Source: Solen grandis
Lineage: Eukaryota; Mollusca; Bivalvia; Adapedonta; Solenidae
NCBI GenBank assembly: GCA_021229015.1
Contig: CM037781.1
Location: 35,322,759 to 35,386,758, forward strand
Reading direction: 5' to 3'
DNA: 64,000 bases
The position numbers and the translations under genes were made by a program. Positions 1 through 13,900 of the stretch are shown piece by piece (positions within the stretch are counted from its first letter, which is position 1; every line of letters starts with the position of its first letter). The notes beneath the pieces were generated by a model. It saw nothing but the letters and a program-made list of their open reading frames with translations, did not search any database and was not told where the DNA came from.

Positions 1-37
1 ACAAATTTATCAAGGGGATGTAATGAAAAAACTTCAT

Positions 38-316
38 GTTTGTTTGTTTGTTTGTTGGGTTTAACGTCCCACTGACAGTATTTGGAGACGATGTCTACTT
101 GAGACAGATATAGTGTTGCAACACTGCAGTATCACGCCGTAGACATGTGGCATGATACCACACCCGGTCACATTATCCTGACACCAGGCCAACCAGTCCT
201 GCAACTACCCTTATATGCTGAGCGCCAAGCAAGGGAGCTATAACAGTACCATTTTTCACGACTTTGGTATGTAGCGGCCGGGGATCGAACCCACGACCTC
301 CCGCAGCCGAGACGGA
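38..316 (-). mobile_element. tRNA-derived SINE, family A (reverse copy)
   Basis: Reverse-strand copy of the commonest SINE in the window. It begins on the plus strand with the complement of the (CAAA)n tail and ends with the complement of the tRNA-like head, where the B box GGTTCGATCCC is visible in reverse. The middle (ACTGGGTGTGGTATCATGCC and similar) is shared with the copies at 6657, 6938, 40551 and 52163. Confidence 0.85.
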
Positions 317-1878
317 CAAAAAACTTCATAACATATCAATTTGCCCTAGGATTTCCATTGTTTGACATTTTAAAAATTTATATTGTGAAGTTATATGCAT
401 GTCTTTGATGGAATTGATGGCTATTATGGGGTGTATACCTTAAATCAACCATTTTCAGACGACCTTCTAAATTTTAATGTAGTGGGACAGAAAACTAGTT
501 AACTAGAGAAGATATGGAAAATAACTTGTTAAATAAAGTATATACATGTAATGAAACATGCGATATCGAGCGGAAAATAGGCTGTAAGGCTTATTTTGTA
601 AAATATGAAGCATGCAAATATATTTGCAAGGTGTTGCTCATTTACCGCCCTTTCTTTTACAATCCAACGTTATTCTTACTCAGAATTTACAGTTGCCAGT
701 CTCTTCCGCACCCACTGCAGTATGCTCCCTCTTAAATGTATATATCACCTTATATATAGCATATCTGAATACTGAAAACCATTTTGTTCTCTTTAATATC
801 CCCGACTGATAAAACGTTTTCTGAGAATACTCGTATATATGTTACGTGTCAAATGTCACTTTGACTTAATTTTGGATTTTGGAAAGAAATAACTTCCTTC
901 TTGAATAATCTCCCACACGTAACAAATTCTTTAACTGTCTATTTTTTTTTATTTTGAATAACAATAACCTAAATGTGCTCTTTTACATGCCACAACACAC
1001 TGATCAGGACTCTATAGAACTCCGTGATATACAGAGTTGTCCCCATATCTCGAATTTGATTGTTTCAACCCCTTAAATCTTTTAAAAATCACCTTAAAAA
1101 AAAAAAATGCCCCCCCCCCCTTTGCTCTTGCGCTCTTGCACATATAGCCGTGATACCTAGATTAAAATTGATTACAATTATAGCTGTCATGTTTCATTAT
1201 GATAGTTTCATGCAAATATGTCATCTTCATGTTGTAAACTCACAGGCATATTGACTTCAGCAAAATTATACGACACAATCCTTTAGAAAAGTATAACTTA
1301 TTACCGGGTATTCCGATGAAAATCGGACCCACATGATCAAATTATGCGGGTCTCGAAGCAGTGACCAATTTTAGTTTTACCTTGTGTAGGTAAGTACGTT
1401 AACACTTGTTTTATTTGAAATAACTTATTTTATTCATAATAAATTCTTTAGAGGAAAAAACAAACACATACGAGTTCGATATTTTCAACGTATCAAAGGT
1501 GAGGTACAATGGTCAAGTAGGAAAATTGAAGGTTTAGGGGGTAAAGGGATGCCTATTTAATTTCTCTACTGAACACCTCTCCAACAGAAAACACTGATTG
1601 TTAATAATAAGTATTCATTATAAAAGCATACTGCATATCGTGAGGCTCCTAATAATGTTTATTTATTTAGAACCCAATAGTATTGAAAATGCGTCTGTTA
1701 TTTCCGGTGACAAAACAAAGGATACACGATTATCATCATATCTTGATAATTATCTGATAACTGATAAATGGTCTAAATATATACCAGTACATATAACCTC
1801 ATCTGAATAACCATCTACCAGAACACGTTGTTGAATTATTTCTTTATTATCTAATATAAGGTTTAATAATGCCCATAC
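317..1878. other. No gene recognised
   Basis: AT-rich non-coding sequence with a poly(A)/poly(C) stretch around 1,098-1,120. The short open frames here show no recognisable protein and have no splice context. Later exons of the minus-strand gene that starts at 2086 could lie here or further left, but none was identified. Confidence 0.5.
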
Positions 1879-2086
1879 CTGAACAACACGGAATGCTTCC
1901 TAAACCCGCCCCGAATCTCCCATTTCTAGTGTCCTCGTGTGTGGCATTACAGACGTTTCCAAGTGGACAAACTATGCCAAGAGTGTCTTTTATGATCTCA
2001 TAGATGTTTCTATTGTCACCTTTAGTAAACCTCGAGTTATCCGTAAACAAATAAAATATGATGAACAGTGGTATTACAAGCCTCAT
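1879..2086 (-). CDS. Candidate first coding exon of a secreted or receptor-type Cys-rich protein
   Basis: The ATG at 2086 opens a frame of 69 codons that runs into a donor TCAG|GTATGG (exon ends in phase 1). The protein starts with a typical signal peptide (MRLVIPLFIIFYLF), then a charged stretch (TKGDNRNIYE), then a Cys-rich start (VCPLGNVCNATHEDT) with one N-glycosylation site (NAT), and ends IPCCS at the splice site. Signal peptide, Cys pairs and a good donor together argue for a real exon. The paired Cys at the exon end recalls the Cys-rich N termini of some invertebrate secreted or 7TM proteins, but I cannot assign a family. The next exon would lie to the left and was not found in the window. 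Confidence 0.5.
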
Positions 2087-3464
2087 TCTTCTGATCTGAT
2101 AGATTAGAAGGGCACAGCTTCTGTGAACAACATTGGCTGATAAACGCAATATAAAAAGCACCTGCTGCCTTATGTTTATGCATAACGACTAAACCAATAA
2201 GGCACTCACTTTGAGCAAAGACATGGTTGTTCATTAATCTGAACAACTCCTTACATACTACAACGTTATTAAATTCTGGAGACGTGGTTGCTGTGAGGTC
2301 GACGATTGACTAACTTGATTTAAGTTTTCTGTTTCTTTTCTTTTCTGTTTCTTATTCCTTTGTTATTTATCCATTTCTTTTTTTCTCTTTTGTGTGTGTG
2401 TGTGGGGGGGGGGGGGGGGGCATCTCGGTTACAAATATGTTAAAGAATGAACTGGATATTGGCATCACAGGGTTTTTGGAATAAAAAAAAGTTTAAAGTA
2501 CCTGTTTACAACGTTTTAAGTTCTTTTTGCGATCACTGGCCTCTCTTGCCTTTTCCGTAGTCACTTTTTATCAGGATTCAAAATGATATATTCAAGTTAA
2601 GTCCCCAGGGTGAAGTGCATTAAAAATTTATACATTTTAAGACGTTCCCTGCAAAATATCATCCGAAAAGTTTTAGCTCTTTGGTAAAAAGTAAGGTACA
2701 TACCATATACCATAAACTAACTTTTGATAAGTTTTTCATCAGAATCTCATTAGCGCTTGATCATTCACCATGGAAACCGTATAGCGCGAGTCTTCTGCTA
2801 CCTTGGCTGCTATATAGCAGATATGTTCTTAGAAGATGTTAAAGTTTCGGGCACCCTACATGATATAAATCTTCAACTCTAGATTCTCCTCGTACTTTCA
2901 CTATAACCTTTAAACTGTGGTTTTGAGGTTTAAATCAACACTTGCATTTTCTGATTCCTGTAAAATATATAGAACAGCGTATCTTTATATGATAAATAGT
3001 CCAGTGTATATGATAATCAATATGTTAAGACTTCCATTGGCTATTAAAATTCTTAAAGTTCTTGTGTTTGTCTCAGTTTGCATTGAATGCCCCTCGTTTT
3101 TCACTGTTGTCTTTATATTTATTTCCAAACATCTATCTATACTGTACGACATTTCTTAACGTCCTGTTAAAAGCAATAAGGACTTACATTACATGTATTT
3201 TCAAACCAAAATTGAAATACAACAACAATAGTACATAAAGTACCTATGAAACACTGTACTTCTCTCAGTTGTTGTAAGTAGCATAATTATGTTCAGAAAT
3301 CTCTATTAATGGAAATGCAAATTAGTTTTATGTGATGGATTCTTATATAGACGTATGGCTTCTCGGGGAAAACTATACAGCCTCATTGTTGAGGTTTTTT
3401 TGGTCAAAAAATGTCAAAAATAGTCTAATAATCTGATAAAGTGTGGTCAGAATAGAGGTGAATC
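2087..3464. other. No gene recognised; GT/poly(G) microsatellite
   Basis: AT-rich intergenic sequence. A (GT)n run leading into a poly(G) tract lies at about 2,392-2,420. The open frames here are short and unrecognisable. Confidence 0.5.
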
Positions 3465-4160
3465 TAATTATTGGGTTAAGAGTATATATACGGGAACAAC
3501 CCTGAAATGTGGTCATAAAAGAGGTGGTCTAATTATTGGGTTAAGTAGTATATATACGGGAACAGAACCCTGAAATTGTGGTCGTAATAAAGAGGTGATC
3601 TAATTATTGGGTTAAGTAGTATATATACGGGAACAGAACCCTGAAATTGTGGTCGTAATAAAGAGGTGATCTAATTATTGGGTTAAGTAGTATATATACG
3701 GGAACAGAACCCTGAAATCGCGGTCGTAATAAAGAGGTGATCTAATTATTGGGTTAAGCTGTATATATACGGGAACAGAACCCTGAAATTGTGGTCGTAA
3801 TAAAAAGGTGGTCTATTATTGGGTTAAGTAGTATATATACGGGAACAGAACCCTGAAAATTGTGGTCGTAATAAGAGGTGATCTCATTATTGGGTTAAGT
3901 AGTATATATACGGGAACAAAACCCTGAAATTGTTGTCGTAATAAAGAGGTGATCTAATTATTGGGTTAAGTAGTATATATACGGGAACAGAGCCCTGAAA
4001 TTGTGGTCGTAATAAAGAGGTGGTCTAATTATTGGGTTAAGTAGTATATATACGGGAACAGAACCCTGAAATCGCGGTCGTAATAAAGAGGTGATCTAAT
4101 TAGGGGAAATTGTTCGTAATAAAAGGTGGTCTGATTATTGGGTTAAGTCTGTAAGTAGAA
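3465..4160. repeat. 71-bp minisatellite, about 10 copies
   Basis: Unit contains ATTGGGTTAAG, then TATATATACGGGAACAGAACC, then a GTGGTCGTAATAAAGAGGTG block. Starts of ATTGGG lie at 3470, 3535, 3606, 3677, 3748, 3818, 3889, 3960, 4031 and 4137, giving a 71-bp period with a shortened first unit and a rearranged last interval. Central units are almost identical, which suggests recent expansion. No open frame runs through it. Confidence 0.93.
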
Positions 4161-6424
4161 TACACGAGAACAGAGCCCCGAAGCTCGTTCACAGCTGTTA
4201 TTTAAAGAGAAGACTTTGATTGTTTACTATATGTGTGTATTACCTTTATTAATACCCATCTACAGACGCATGGTCACCAATTGGGTGGTTTCCCAATCAC
4301 AGGCAGTACCGTCGCAGACGGTATTGAAATTATATTTTAAATTAACAAAAAAAAACTATATTTAGATTATCTTATTTCATTTGCCATCATTTGGCTAATC
4401 ACATTCCCTCTTTGCGTATGCGCCATCTATATATATATGGTGAACTTACTAAACCGCTATCCTGAAATGGTGAAGACGCCATGATGCGGAATGTGTCACT
4501 TGGTACCGCAAACACCAGCTTTCTGGATACGATAAAAATACCTATTAAACCGATTTCGTCGAAGTAACATTTACGAAAATAGAGTTTTCCCGTGTAAGGT
4601 AACCTACACCTGTGAAATTCATTTGTCTGTAAAGAAAGACCTCACCAACGAGGGAGAGTAAAATATATTTTCTTAATTTTTTACCGATCTGTGAACGAGC
4701 GGCTTTAATAGTTACCATTGGACCACGGCGCTCTCCTTTTTTTTATAAATAAATTTTGAATGTGAATTTACATTTACCTGTTTGCTATATTGCAAGTAAT
4801 ATATTATATCATGCATACAAACTTTAGGGTCTTTAATCAGTCGGAATTGTCTGGAAATATACAAAAATAGCAGAACACGATTCACTTTAATCACTTTCTC
4901 CAGATAGTATCAATATTTTTAGCATCACCATTATGATAGGGTTTCTAAATTTAATACATAATCATACCTATTATATTGGCGACAGATAATATTCCATTTT
5001 ATAAGATTTTGAAGCACCGCCTGAAATCAAATGCTTATCAATTGAAATTGAGCCAGTTTTTGTTGATACTTTTTGAATTATTTGATTTAATTTTATGAGA
5101 TAATCCAGTTATATAAACAGACGATTGTCCATGATTGTATTTTTCAAACCTTTTTAAAGTTATTTGAATATGTCCTTATTAAGGTATTTTATAAATCTTT
5201 TAGTTTTGTAAGATATCAAATTCATATTTTTTAATTATAAATTAATTATTTTCTTTAATATATTAGAGAGAGAGAGAGAGAGAGAGAGGGGGTGGGGTTG
5301 GGGGAGAAAGAAAGAGCTGTATAATGATAGATGTGATTTACGACACCCTTTAATTGAATAATATTAAGGATAACAAAGTTACATTTTGAAATGTGATATC
5401 ATGTGGTAAATCATAACCGATCATGTGAGGCCAGTTATCAACCGAGTATAATTAAAAACGGAATGTCACGTTTCAAATTTAGGCATTGAGATAACATATT
5501 AAATATATCGCCACGATCTAGAGTTGCCGGGAATAAAACTGATCAATTTTCTTTTTTTATTTGTTAAAAAAAAAAAAGAGTCTAATTAAGGCACTTCGTG
5601 TGCTTATTTCACTATAATTATATTTTATTGGACCATTAAACGGTTAATTAGTTGTTATTTATCTCATACGTTTTGCCTGTACCATTTTTATTATCCCTTT
5701 TTATGATAGAAATTATTAATTAGTTGTATTTGTAGTTATTTAATTATAATTAAATTAAACAATAAATTATTTATAAATAGTAAGTACATATGATTTCGTA
5801 ATCAAAATTTATGATTTTACTGTCCGGTTAAATATTTTGATATGAAAATGATTAATGGTGAGTAATATAATACTAGTATTTGAATTATTTGCAGCTGTAA
5901 TAATTATTACTGGAGTTTTCCATTCATAGAATTTACAATCTCGTAGAGCAATTTAAATTGCTAAAAATTGTAAATGCTTAAAGTGTAAGTTCTGATCTTC
6001 CATATTATGGTCATTATATTTAAATGATATTCTGCCATATCAAATAACATGTAAATATTTTAATCTTTATTTTATGTCTTATACTGGCACGGCTTAAACA
6101 TTATAAAAAAAACACGAATAATATAAACGATTAATCAAATATGATATGTAAAATTTGTTAAGAAATCAGAACTTCTTCAATTAACTATCCATGAGCATCT
6201 GTCCTTTTGAAATTAAAATACAAATGGTAAAGTAATGGGTATAATGGAAGTGATACTTCTCGCATGCTTTGTGCATGTAAATGCCTTTTATCATATATTT
6301 GTCTACTCCGAAACGCATGGTTTATTTATATATCTAAATATTTGAAGGTACGTTTAAATTTGAATCATAACCATTGTGGTCCTGTCACCGTTATGCAAGA
6401 CCCTCCAATATTGATTTAGTGAAT

Positions 6425-6460
<36 letters not shown>

Positions 6461-6656
6461 TTTTGTATACCTTAAGTCTCGCACCTCGGCTTGTATATCT
6501 CGATGTTTGATTTGGGGTTAGGGCTACTTTTTGCGTTTTGTTTGGTTTGGGTTAAATAATGAACAGTTTCAATGTTGAAGTACATGTACACATTGAAGTA
6601 TACCTCGGAATATATACCTGACTATAACAATATTATACATTCAGATCAAGGTACAA
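4161..6656. other. No gene recognised; AT-rich with GA and CA microsatellites
   Basis: Very AT-rich. A (GA)n run lies at about 5,265-5,288 and a (CA)n run at about 6,428-6,456. I see no exon-like open frame with splice sites. Confidence 0.5.
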
Positions 6657-6937
6657 ACCGTCGCCGGTAGCCAAGTGGTTAGAGCGTCCTCCTCAGGAGC
6701 GGGAGGTCGTGGGTTCGATCCCCGGCCACGACATACCAAAGTCGTGAAAAATGGTACTGTTATAGCTCACTTGCTTGGCCATCTGATTGACCCGGTGTCA
6801 GGATAATGTGACTGGGTGTGGTATCATGCCAAATGTCTACGACGTGATATTGCAGTGTGGCAGCACTATATCTGTCTCAAGTAGCCATCGTCTCCAATGA
6901 CTTAAATACTGTCGGTGGGACGTTTAACCCACTAACT
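6657..6937 (+). mobile_element. tRNA-derived SINE, family A
   Basis: Complete copy. The head has tRNA-like A box (TAGCCAAGTGGTTAGAGCG) and B box (GGTTCGATCCC) sequences. The body carries ACTGGGTGTGGTATCATGCC and the tail ends GGGACGTTTAACCCACTAAC. The tRNA-like head lies within a larger conserved unit, so it is not a working tRNA gene. Confidence 0.88.
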
Positions 6938-7236
6938 AACCGTCTCCGGTGGCTGAGAGGTTAGTGCGTCCGCCTCGGGAGCGGGAGGTCGTGGGTTCGA
7001 TCCCCGGCCACGACATACCAAAGTCGTAAAAATTGGTACTGTTATAGCTCAGCATATAAGGGTAGGTCCAGGACTGATTGGCCCGGTGTAAGGATAATGT
7101 GACTGGGTGTGGTATCATGCCAAATGTCTACGACGTGATAATGCAGTGTGGCCGCACTATATCTGTCTCAAGTAGACGTCGTCTCCAATGACTTAAATAC
7201 TGTCGGTGGGACGTTGAACCTAACAAACAAACAAAC
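6938..7236 (+). mobile_element. tRNA-derived SINE, family A (second, head-to-tail)
   Basis: Starts immediately after the tail of the copy at 6657 and has the same order: tRNA-like head, body, then a (CAAA)n tail at 7,217-7,234. The close head-to-tail spacing suggests the second copy inserted into the simple tail of the first. Confidence 0.88.
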
Positions 7237-10200
7237 CTAAATACATGTAGTGAGGTATGAGTCACTCATGGGATTTGTAATACAAGTATCTCCCCCTTTC
7301 TCTTTGTTAATCTACCAACATGTAAAATCTCGATTTTGTATTCAAATAAGTTCACGAGCATTGGGACAAGGAATGTCTATTATTTTACAGCTTTTGTGGC
7401 GACACGGACGAGTGCCAGACTTGCATACCGAGGGTCGTGGGATACTTTGTTTCATTTTAACGGTTTAGCCAGACTCATTTTGGTAGCAACAAAAAAGACT
7501 TGATCCGGATGAACATTTTAATGAATAATCATCAAAACGAAACAAGATAACCATATCACAGCAAATTGTGCCGAAGTCGTAACAGTCTCATGGATTTAAC
7601 ACAACAAGATTAAACGGGTTTAAAGAAAACAACTTAACAGGAAAATGAAAACAATTCACCGGCTAATTTATGGATTATTAATAATGTTTAATATCACAGT
7701 TACTCAACAATATGATTCACACAATATTCAAAGATATTAGGCATTAAAGCGTAACATTCTTAAATGTTGATAATGTCATTTAGTGTTCCTTATTCCTTTA
7801 AGCTTAATATCATAACAACATATCCGAATGTGTGCTAATTGCCAATTTATAAATATAATATATTTATATTGTGTGTGTGTGTGTGTGTGTGAAGAACATT
7901 GCCTATCTGGTACTTTCTAATTACCGGTGTCTTATGTCTACAGAGGATAGACAGTTGTTGAAAAGAATTACAGATCTTAACTATTCCTAATTAAAATACG
8001 AAATGGTGTAATGTATCCTGTATTTAGTTTATTTATAACGTCACAATTAAAGGAAATACATAGTAATATAATGTTTAAAGTGATGGACAAGCATGAACTT
8101 TATGATCATTCATTTTTCAAAATTTACTTTAGAATGCCAGTAGTGGTTATCTATTCGTACTAGTTCAAATACGTGTTAACTAATACTGTATTTATATGAA
8201 TGTAAGGGTGGTCAATGTGACAGAAAAAAGTACATTTAAAGAAGCTTTTGTTCTCTTTAAACTCGTTTCATTTTCCACAGATTGACAAAACATTCTCAAT
8301 TCAAAACAAGAACTTACAAATAGAAATGAGTTATTTTCCACCTCTCCTAAGCTAAATGATTTTTATATAAAAGTGCCAGAAAACTCCGATCATTTAGAAT
8401 GTCTCATTTTGTGCAATATGTCAAACGAGACGATAGTATACGAATAAATCACACAAAATATAAAAGTTTCATGTCTCCAGATATTACGTTAAATGTATCA
8501 CAAATAGCAGTGTATATATTTCAACAAAGCTTTAAGGTGTATAAAATGCACATGAAAGATGTATAAAGAGGCTATTGGACAGCTTAAACTACCTTTTTAT
8601 GACTTGGTTAATTCTGAGGGCTGTCAATCACTACTACCCGGATATCTTACGTACTGTACAATCCTGGATATCTTTGTTTGCAGTGACAGAGCCTGGTCAC
8701 CAAATTGAATGGAGAATTCAGGAATTCACACTGATGTGCGGGAGGGACCAGGCACAAAGGTCAATGAGCGACTCAGTAAGCCAGGAGCCAAAGGTTCCCT
8801 TCTCAACACTTAATTACTTTCTCCGTAAATCACATTTGATTCTTAATCACTCAATATAAATGTGAAATGTATTTGTAGATGTTTTTATGAATATATGGTC
8901 GCAGAGCATCGATATTAAATTCCTTGACTTTCTGAAATCAACTGATAAAAATACCTTGTTAAATTTATGTAAATTTATTAAGGAAGCTTTTAGCATAAGG
9001 AAAAATAACCAAATAATTAATTATTGTGTCCATCCCCACTTCACATTTTAATTTTGTTACGTGATATCGTATTGATGAAAATTGTATTGAAGATGATGTA
9101 TATTGTACAAATCATATATAGAATCATTATCTGCTCTAATCTGTTCTGTTATATTTACCAAAATCATTAAATTCGTGCCTCCGGGACACCCGCCACTGAA
9201 AGGCAAACAACACTTCGGATTAAGAGGTTCAATTAGCTCAGACATTATAACAGAAAACTAACAATTTTTGTTGTTACTGTTTGTTCCTGAGCTTAACCGT
9301 ATGTATAAATAATAACACTAGATTTATTTCGACCAAAACTTACATATTATAGTAGTAAAAAGGTAAGGTCATATTAGTGCAGTCGGACTGCTGGAAACAA
9401 AAATTACGGATCACCTTGTTTGTTCTCGTATGTGCTGTTTATAATGTTCCTGATACACTCGTACGTATACATCAATTTTTAGATAGCGCTCCTTAAATAA
9501 TGCGTACATTTGAAACTCTTAATGTTTAGTAATACAAGGGTTGTCATGGAAAAGTCGAAGGAAAAAATGAAAACAATCTAGATATGTAATATATACGATG
9601 TGCTTTAGTAAAAATCTTAAAGAGAAAAGTCAATATACTGTTAATGGTTTTATAAAAACAATTAAAATTGGATTGACAGCTGGAATAATAATTTCACTTT
9701 ACAAGATCATGATTACATCAAACTATAACTCGGAAATGAATTTTGAAATAAGTTTTCAAACAGGAGCTTTAGTTCTATTAGTTCAATAGGATACCTCTGG
9801 AATTCCTTAAAACACTTTATCAATCTGATTTAATATGGATTTTTCATACAGCTTTACATACGTAACCCGTAAATCTGCCAAAATGAGTTACTTTATTCAC
9901 AAGTGTCATTCAAGAATATTGCTTGAATATCTCTAACAAAATATAACATCTTAAAGACGTAGAAATACATTTAACTACATTTAACTATTTTTAAATTTAA
10001 AAATATTCCAGTTAATAATTGCATTGATGTATGTTATAACCTTACTGATCAGAAATAAAATATAAAGGTATCTTGTCATGGAAACAAGATTAATGAATTG
10101 CGTTACTTGAAATTGCAAAATCAATAATTTTCGCTGGTAACGTAATTTTCGTGGATGATTTTATCCAAGAATACGAATTGCCATGAAAACTATACATGTA

Positions 10201-10798
10201 TTCATTTAGTAGAAATCGCGTTGTTTTAAAGCATGAATCACAAATTAATGAACCAACGAATTACCTTTATTACATAGTTAATTTATGTCAATGATTTTAT
10301 TGCATTCAAGTAAAAAAGTCAAAAACCATAATCTATATACGTGAAACAAAAAGCGATAAAACGCATACTGATTGCATATATTATGGGTTGCTTAGCATAT
10401 TTAGCGTGCATCATTACACAATAAAGACGAAAATACAGTGTGCAAAAATATTTCAGTTCCTTTACTTGAAGGACAGTTACATGATATGTGCTAATATCCT
10501 TCAACTATTTTTAAAGCATTGTGTCCCTCTCTGATATATGGTAAAGAACCACTTCAGGAAATCTATAAAGTCATGCCCGTGTAGGTTGATGTATTTGAAT
10601 AACAGACAGCCACTGGAAAAATCCGTTCGCTTATTTACTTAATAATAATATTACCAGCACAGTTAAAACATTTTCTAAATGCTATCCATTATCGTTCACA
10701 TTCGGATTTACAGCAAATTGATCGTTCAACACAGGTATTACTTTAAATTTGTTTAGTCACGAAAAGTTGTGGATCTATGCTGATGGTCAACAAGAGGA
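7237..10798. other. No gene recognised; presumed 3' flank of the polycystin-like gene
   Basis: AT-rich with a (GT)n microsatellite at about 7,871-7,891. The 94-codon frame at 8575-8859 has no recognisable domain or splice context. On the minus strand AATAAA occurs at 10,301-10,296 and 10,271-10,266, about 500 bp beyond the polycystin-like stop codon; either could serve as its poly(A) signal, but that is inference. Confidence 0.45.
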
Positions 10799-10918
10799 TC
10801 AGATATGCAGGTCAAACTGGCTGTGTTCCCTCTCACTAGGCTTGTGAACTGGTCCATCTCCTAGGTCGGGACTCGGCGCCCTATCATTACCAGCGGCTAC
10901 CTTGTACTTCAAACTTGG
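10799..10918 (-). CDS. Polycystin-1-like, probable terminal coding exon
   Basis: A strong acceptor (CTTGTTTCTTGTTTTTAAAG|CCAAG) is followed by 39 codons and TGA at 10,801-10,799. The frame (PSLKYKVAAG ... SQFDLHI, stop) is open in phase 0, matching the phase-0 end of the exon at 18,212. It would be a short hydrophilic cytoplasmic tail with a C-terminal L-H-I, compatible with a class II PDZ ligand. It is separated from the previous exon by a 7.3-kb intron full of repeats, so the link is inferred from phase and splice-site quality. Confidence 0.55.
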   Translation of the reverse strand, partial: PSLKYKVAAGNDRAPSPDLGDGPVHKPSEREHSQFDLHI

Positions 10919-13900
10919 CTTTAAAAACAAGAAACAAGAACATACAATAATATGAATATAGATCTGAAATCACAATATACTAGAATACTATAAATGATGA
11001 AATAACATTTCAAACGATTAGCATATTGTAATGATCAATATATATTTTCTTGTTATTTTGTTTATAAATCATTATTTGCAGATAATTAGTTTCCTACATG
11101 AGGACAAATAAAAATACTGGACATATTTTAATATGAAACTCGGGGGAAAAAAACCAAAACGTAAATTTGATGTTAATTATTGAAAGATACACATGCTACA
11201 GTACTGCAGGTGTGGATTGTGCTTCCTGGTTGTACTTGAACTTGTACCCTTCTTTAACGGTGATTAATTAATTATGAATTAATATTACTTTATTTGTATC
11301 ATATTCCGCTACAGTAAAAAGGTCCCGTCTTCCATTTTGTTGAAATATTAATGTATTAATGGAATTTTTGAATAAAAAAGCAGCACAACACAAGAACTAC
11401 AGACATTCAATTATCATGTATAGCGAATATTAACAAGAGGGCCAAGATGGCCCTTGGTCGCTCACCTGAGAAAGATGATTGCTTAAGAAATAAAGATGCT
11501 TGAGTGTAAAAGCGAAATCTGGCTTTTTTTTATGGTGAAATGGGCATAACTCCTGAATTTACAAGTCAATATCAGTTATAATTAAACCCGATTGTGAGAT
11601 TATGGGCATAAACATTGCCTTAAAGTTTAAAAAAGATTGTTAAAAAATGAAGTTGGTAGAGAATAAACAAAGTGACATCTTGCATTTTTTGTATTAAAAG
11701 GGGCATAACTCCTGACCTAAATGGCCCATCTCAGCCACAATTGAACTCAATCGAGACATTATGGTCATTAACAATGTCATAAAGTTTGAAGATGATTGCT
11801 CAAAAGATGAAGATGCTAGAGTGTAAACAACGTGAAATATGGCATTTTTTATTAAAAGGGGCGTAACTCCTGACCTAATTGATGGATCTCAGCCATAATC
11901 GAACTCAATCGAGACCTTATGGTCATAAGCATTGTCATAAAGTTTGAAGATGATTGCTCAAAAGATGAAGATGCTAGAGTGTAAACAAAGTGAAATATGG
12001 CATTTTTTGAATATTAAAAGGGGCATAACTCCTGACCTTATTGATGTATCTCAGCCATAATCGAACTCAATCAAACCTTATGGTCATAAGCATTGTCATA
12101 AAGTTTGAAGATGATTGCTCAAAAGATGAAGATGCTAGAGTGTAAACAACGTGAAATCTGGCATTTTTATTATATTAAAAGGGGCTTAACTCCTGACCTA
12201 ATCAACTGATCTCAGCCATAATCAAACTCAATCGAGACATTATGGTCATAAGCATTGTAATAAAGTTTGAAGATGATTGCTCAAAAGATGAAGATGCTAG
12301 AGTGTAAACAAAGTGAAATATGGCATTTTTTGAATATTAAAAGGGGCATAACTCCTGACCTAATTGATGAATCTCAGCCATAATCGAACTCAATCAAACC
12401 TTATGGTCATAAGCATTGTCATAAAGTTTGAAGATGATTGCTCAAAAGACGAAGATGCTAGAGTGTAAACAAAGTGAAATATGGCATTTTTTGAATATTA
12501 AAAGGGGCATAACTTCTGAACTAATTGACGGATCTCAGCATTAATCGAACTCAATCGAGACCTTGTGGTCATAGACATTGTAATAAAGTTTGAAGATGAT
12601 TGCTCAAAAGATGAAGATGCTAGAGTGTAAACAAAGTAAAATATGGCATTTTTTAATATTAAAAGGGGCATAACTTCTGACCTAATTGACAGATCTCAGC
12701 CATAATCGAACTCAATCGAAACCTTATGGTCATAAGCATTGCCATAAAGTTTGAAGATGATTGCTCAAAAGATGAAGATGCTAGAGTGTAAACAACGTGA
12801 AATCTGGCATTTTTATTATATTAAAAGGGGCTTAACTCCTGACCTAATCAACTGATCTCAGCCATAATCAAACTCAATCGAGACCTTATGGTCATAAGCA
12901 TTGTAATAAAGTTTGAAGATGATTGCTCAAAAGATGAAGATGCTAGAGTGTAAACAACGTGAAATCTGGCATTTTTTAATATAAAAGGGGCATAACTCCT
13001 GACCTAATTGATGAATCTCAGCCATAATCGAACTCAATCAAACCTTATGGTCATAAGCATTATCTTAAAGTTTGAAGATGATTGCTCAAAAGACGAAGAT
13101 GCTAGAGTGTAAACAAAGTGAAATATGGCATTTTTTGAATATTAAAAGGGGCATAACTTCTGAACTAATTGACGGATCTCAGCATTAATCGAACTCAATC
13201 GAGACCTTGTGGTCATAGACATTGTAATAAAGTTTGAAGATGATTGCTCAAAAGATGAAGATGCTAGAGTGTAAACAACGTGAAATATGACATTTTTTGA
13301 ATATTAAAAGGGGCATAACTCCTGACCTTATTGACGGATCTCAGCCATAATCGAACTCAATGGAGACATTATGGTCATAAACATTGTCTTGAAGTTTGAA
13401 GATGATTGCTTAAGAAATAAAGGTGATAGAGTGTAAACACTAAAAATTGTTGACGCCGCACGCCGCACGACGGACGCTCACGGGATCACAATAGCTCACC
13501 CTGAGCTTTGCTCAGGTGAGCTAAAAAAGAAAGATAAATGCAAGTCAACACACTGCATAATAATGTAGTATAAACAATGATACTAGAAATTGAATCAATA
13601 AAACATTTTAAATCATACTCGAGAACATATGCAATTATACTAACAGCACGAAAATATCGGTAAAATATTGACATACATCAGTGACGACACGTATCGATAC
13701 TTAACAAAAGTGCAGGTTATCGCGAAATACGCCCGTCCTGTAATTTTAGCAATTCAAGAGTCGTAACACTGGGGTGTCTAGTATATTCTGACTTGTTTTC
13801 AAACTTCGTAACACTGGGGTGTCTGGTATATTCTGACTTGTTTTCAAACTCGATTGAGATACTGCGCCATGACACATTGTGACAAAGTTTGATAAAGATC

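Noticed and set aside
6657..7020. tRNA genes suggested by A and B boxes
   Set aside because: The tRNA-like heads are parts of repeated SINE units with common bodies and tails.
8575..8859. 94-codon open frame
   Set aside because: No recognisable family, ordinary for AT-rich DNA of this length, and no splice sites that would make it an exon.
9159..9195. Minus-strand 37-bp segment encoding WRVSRRHEFNDF with good acceptor and donor, recalling a PX-domain motif
   Set aside because: Too short to call; the motif lacks one residue compared with the usual RRYxEF pattern, and no neighbouring PX exons were seen.
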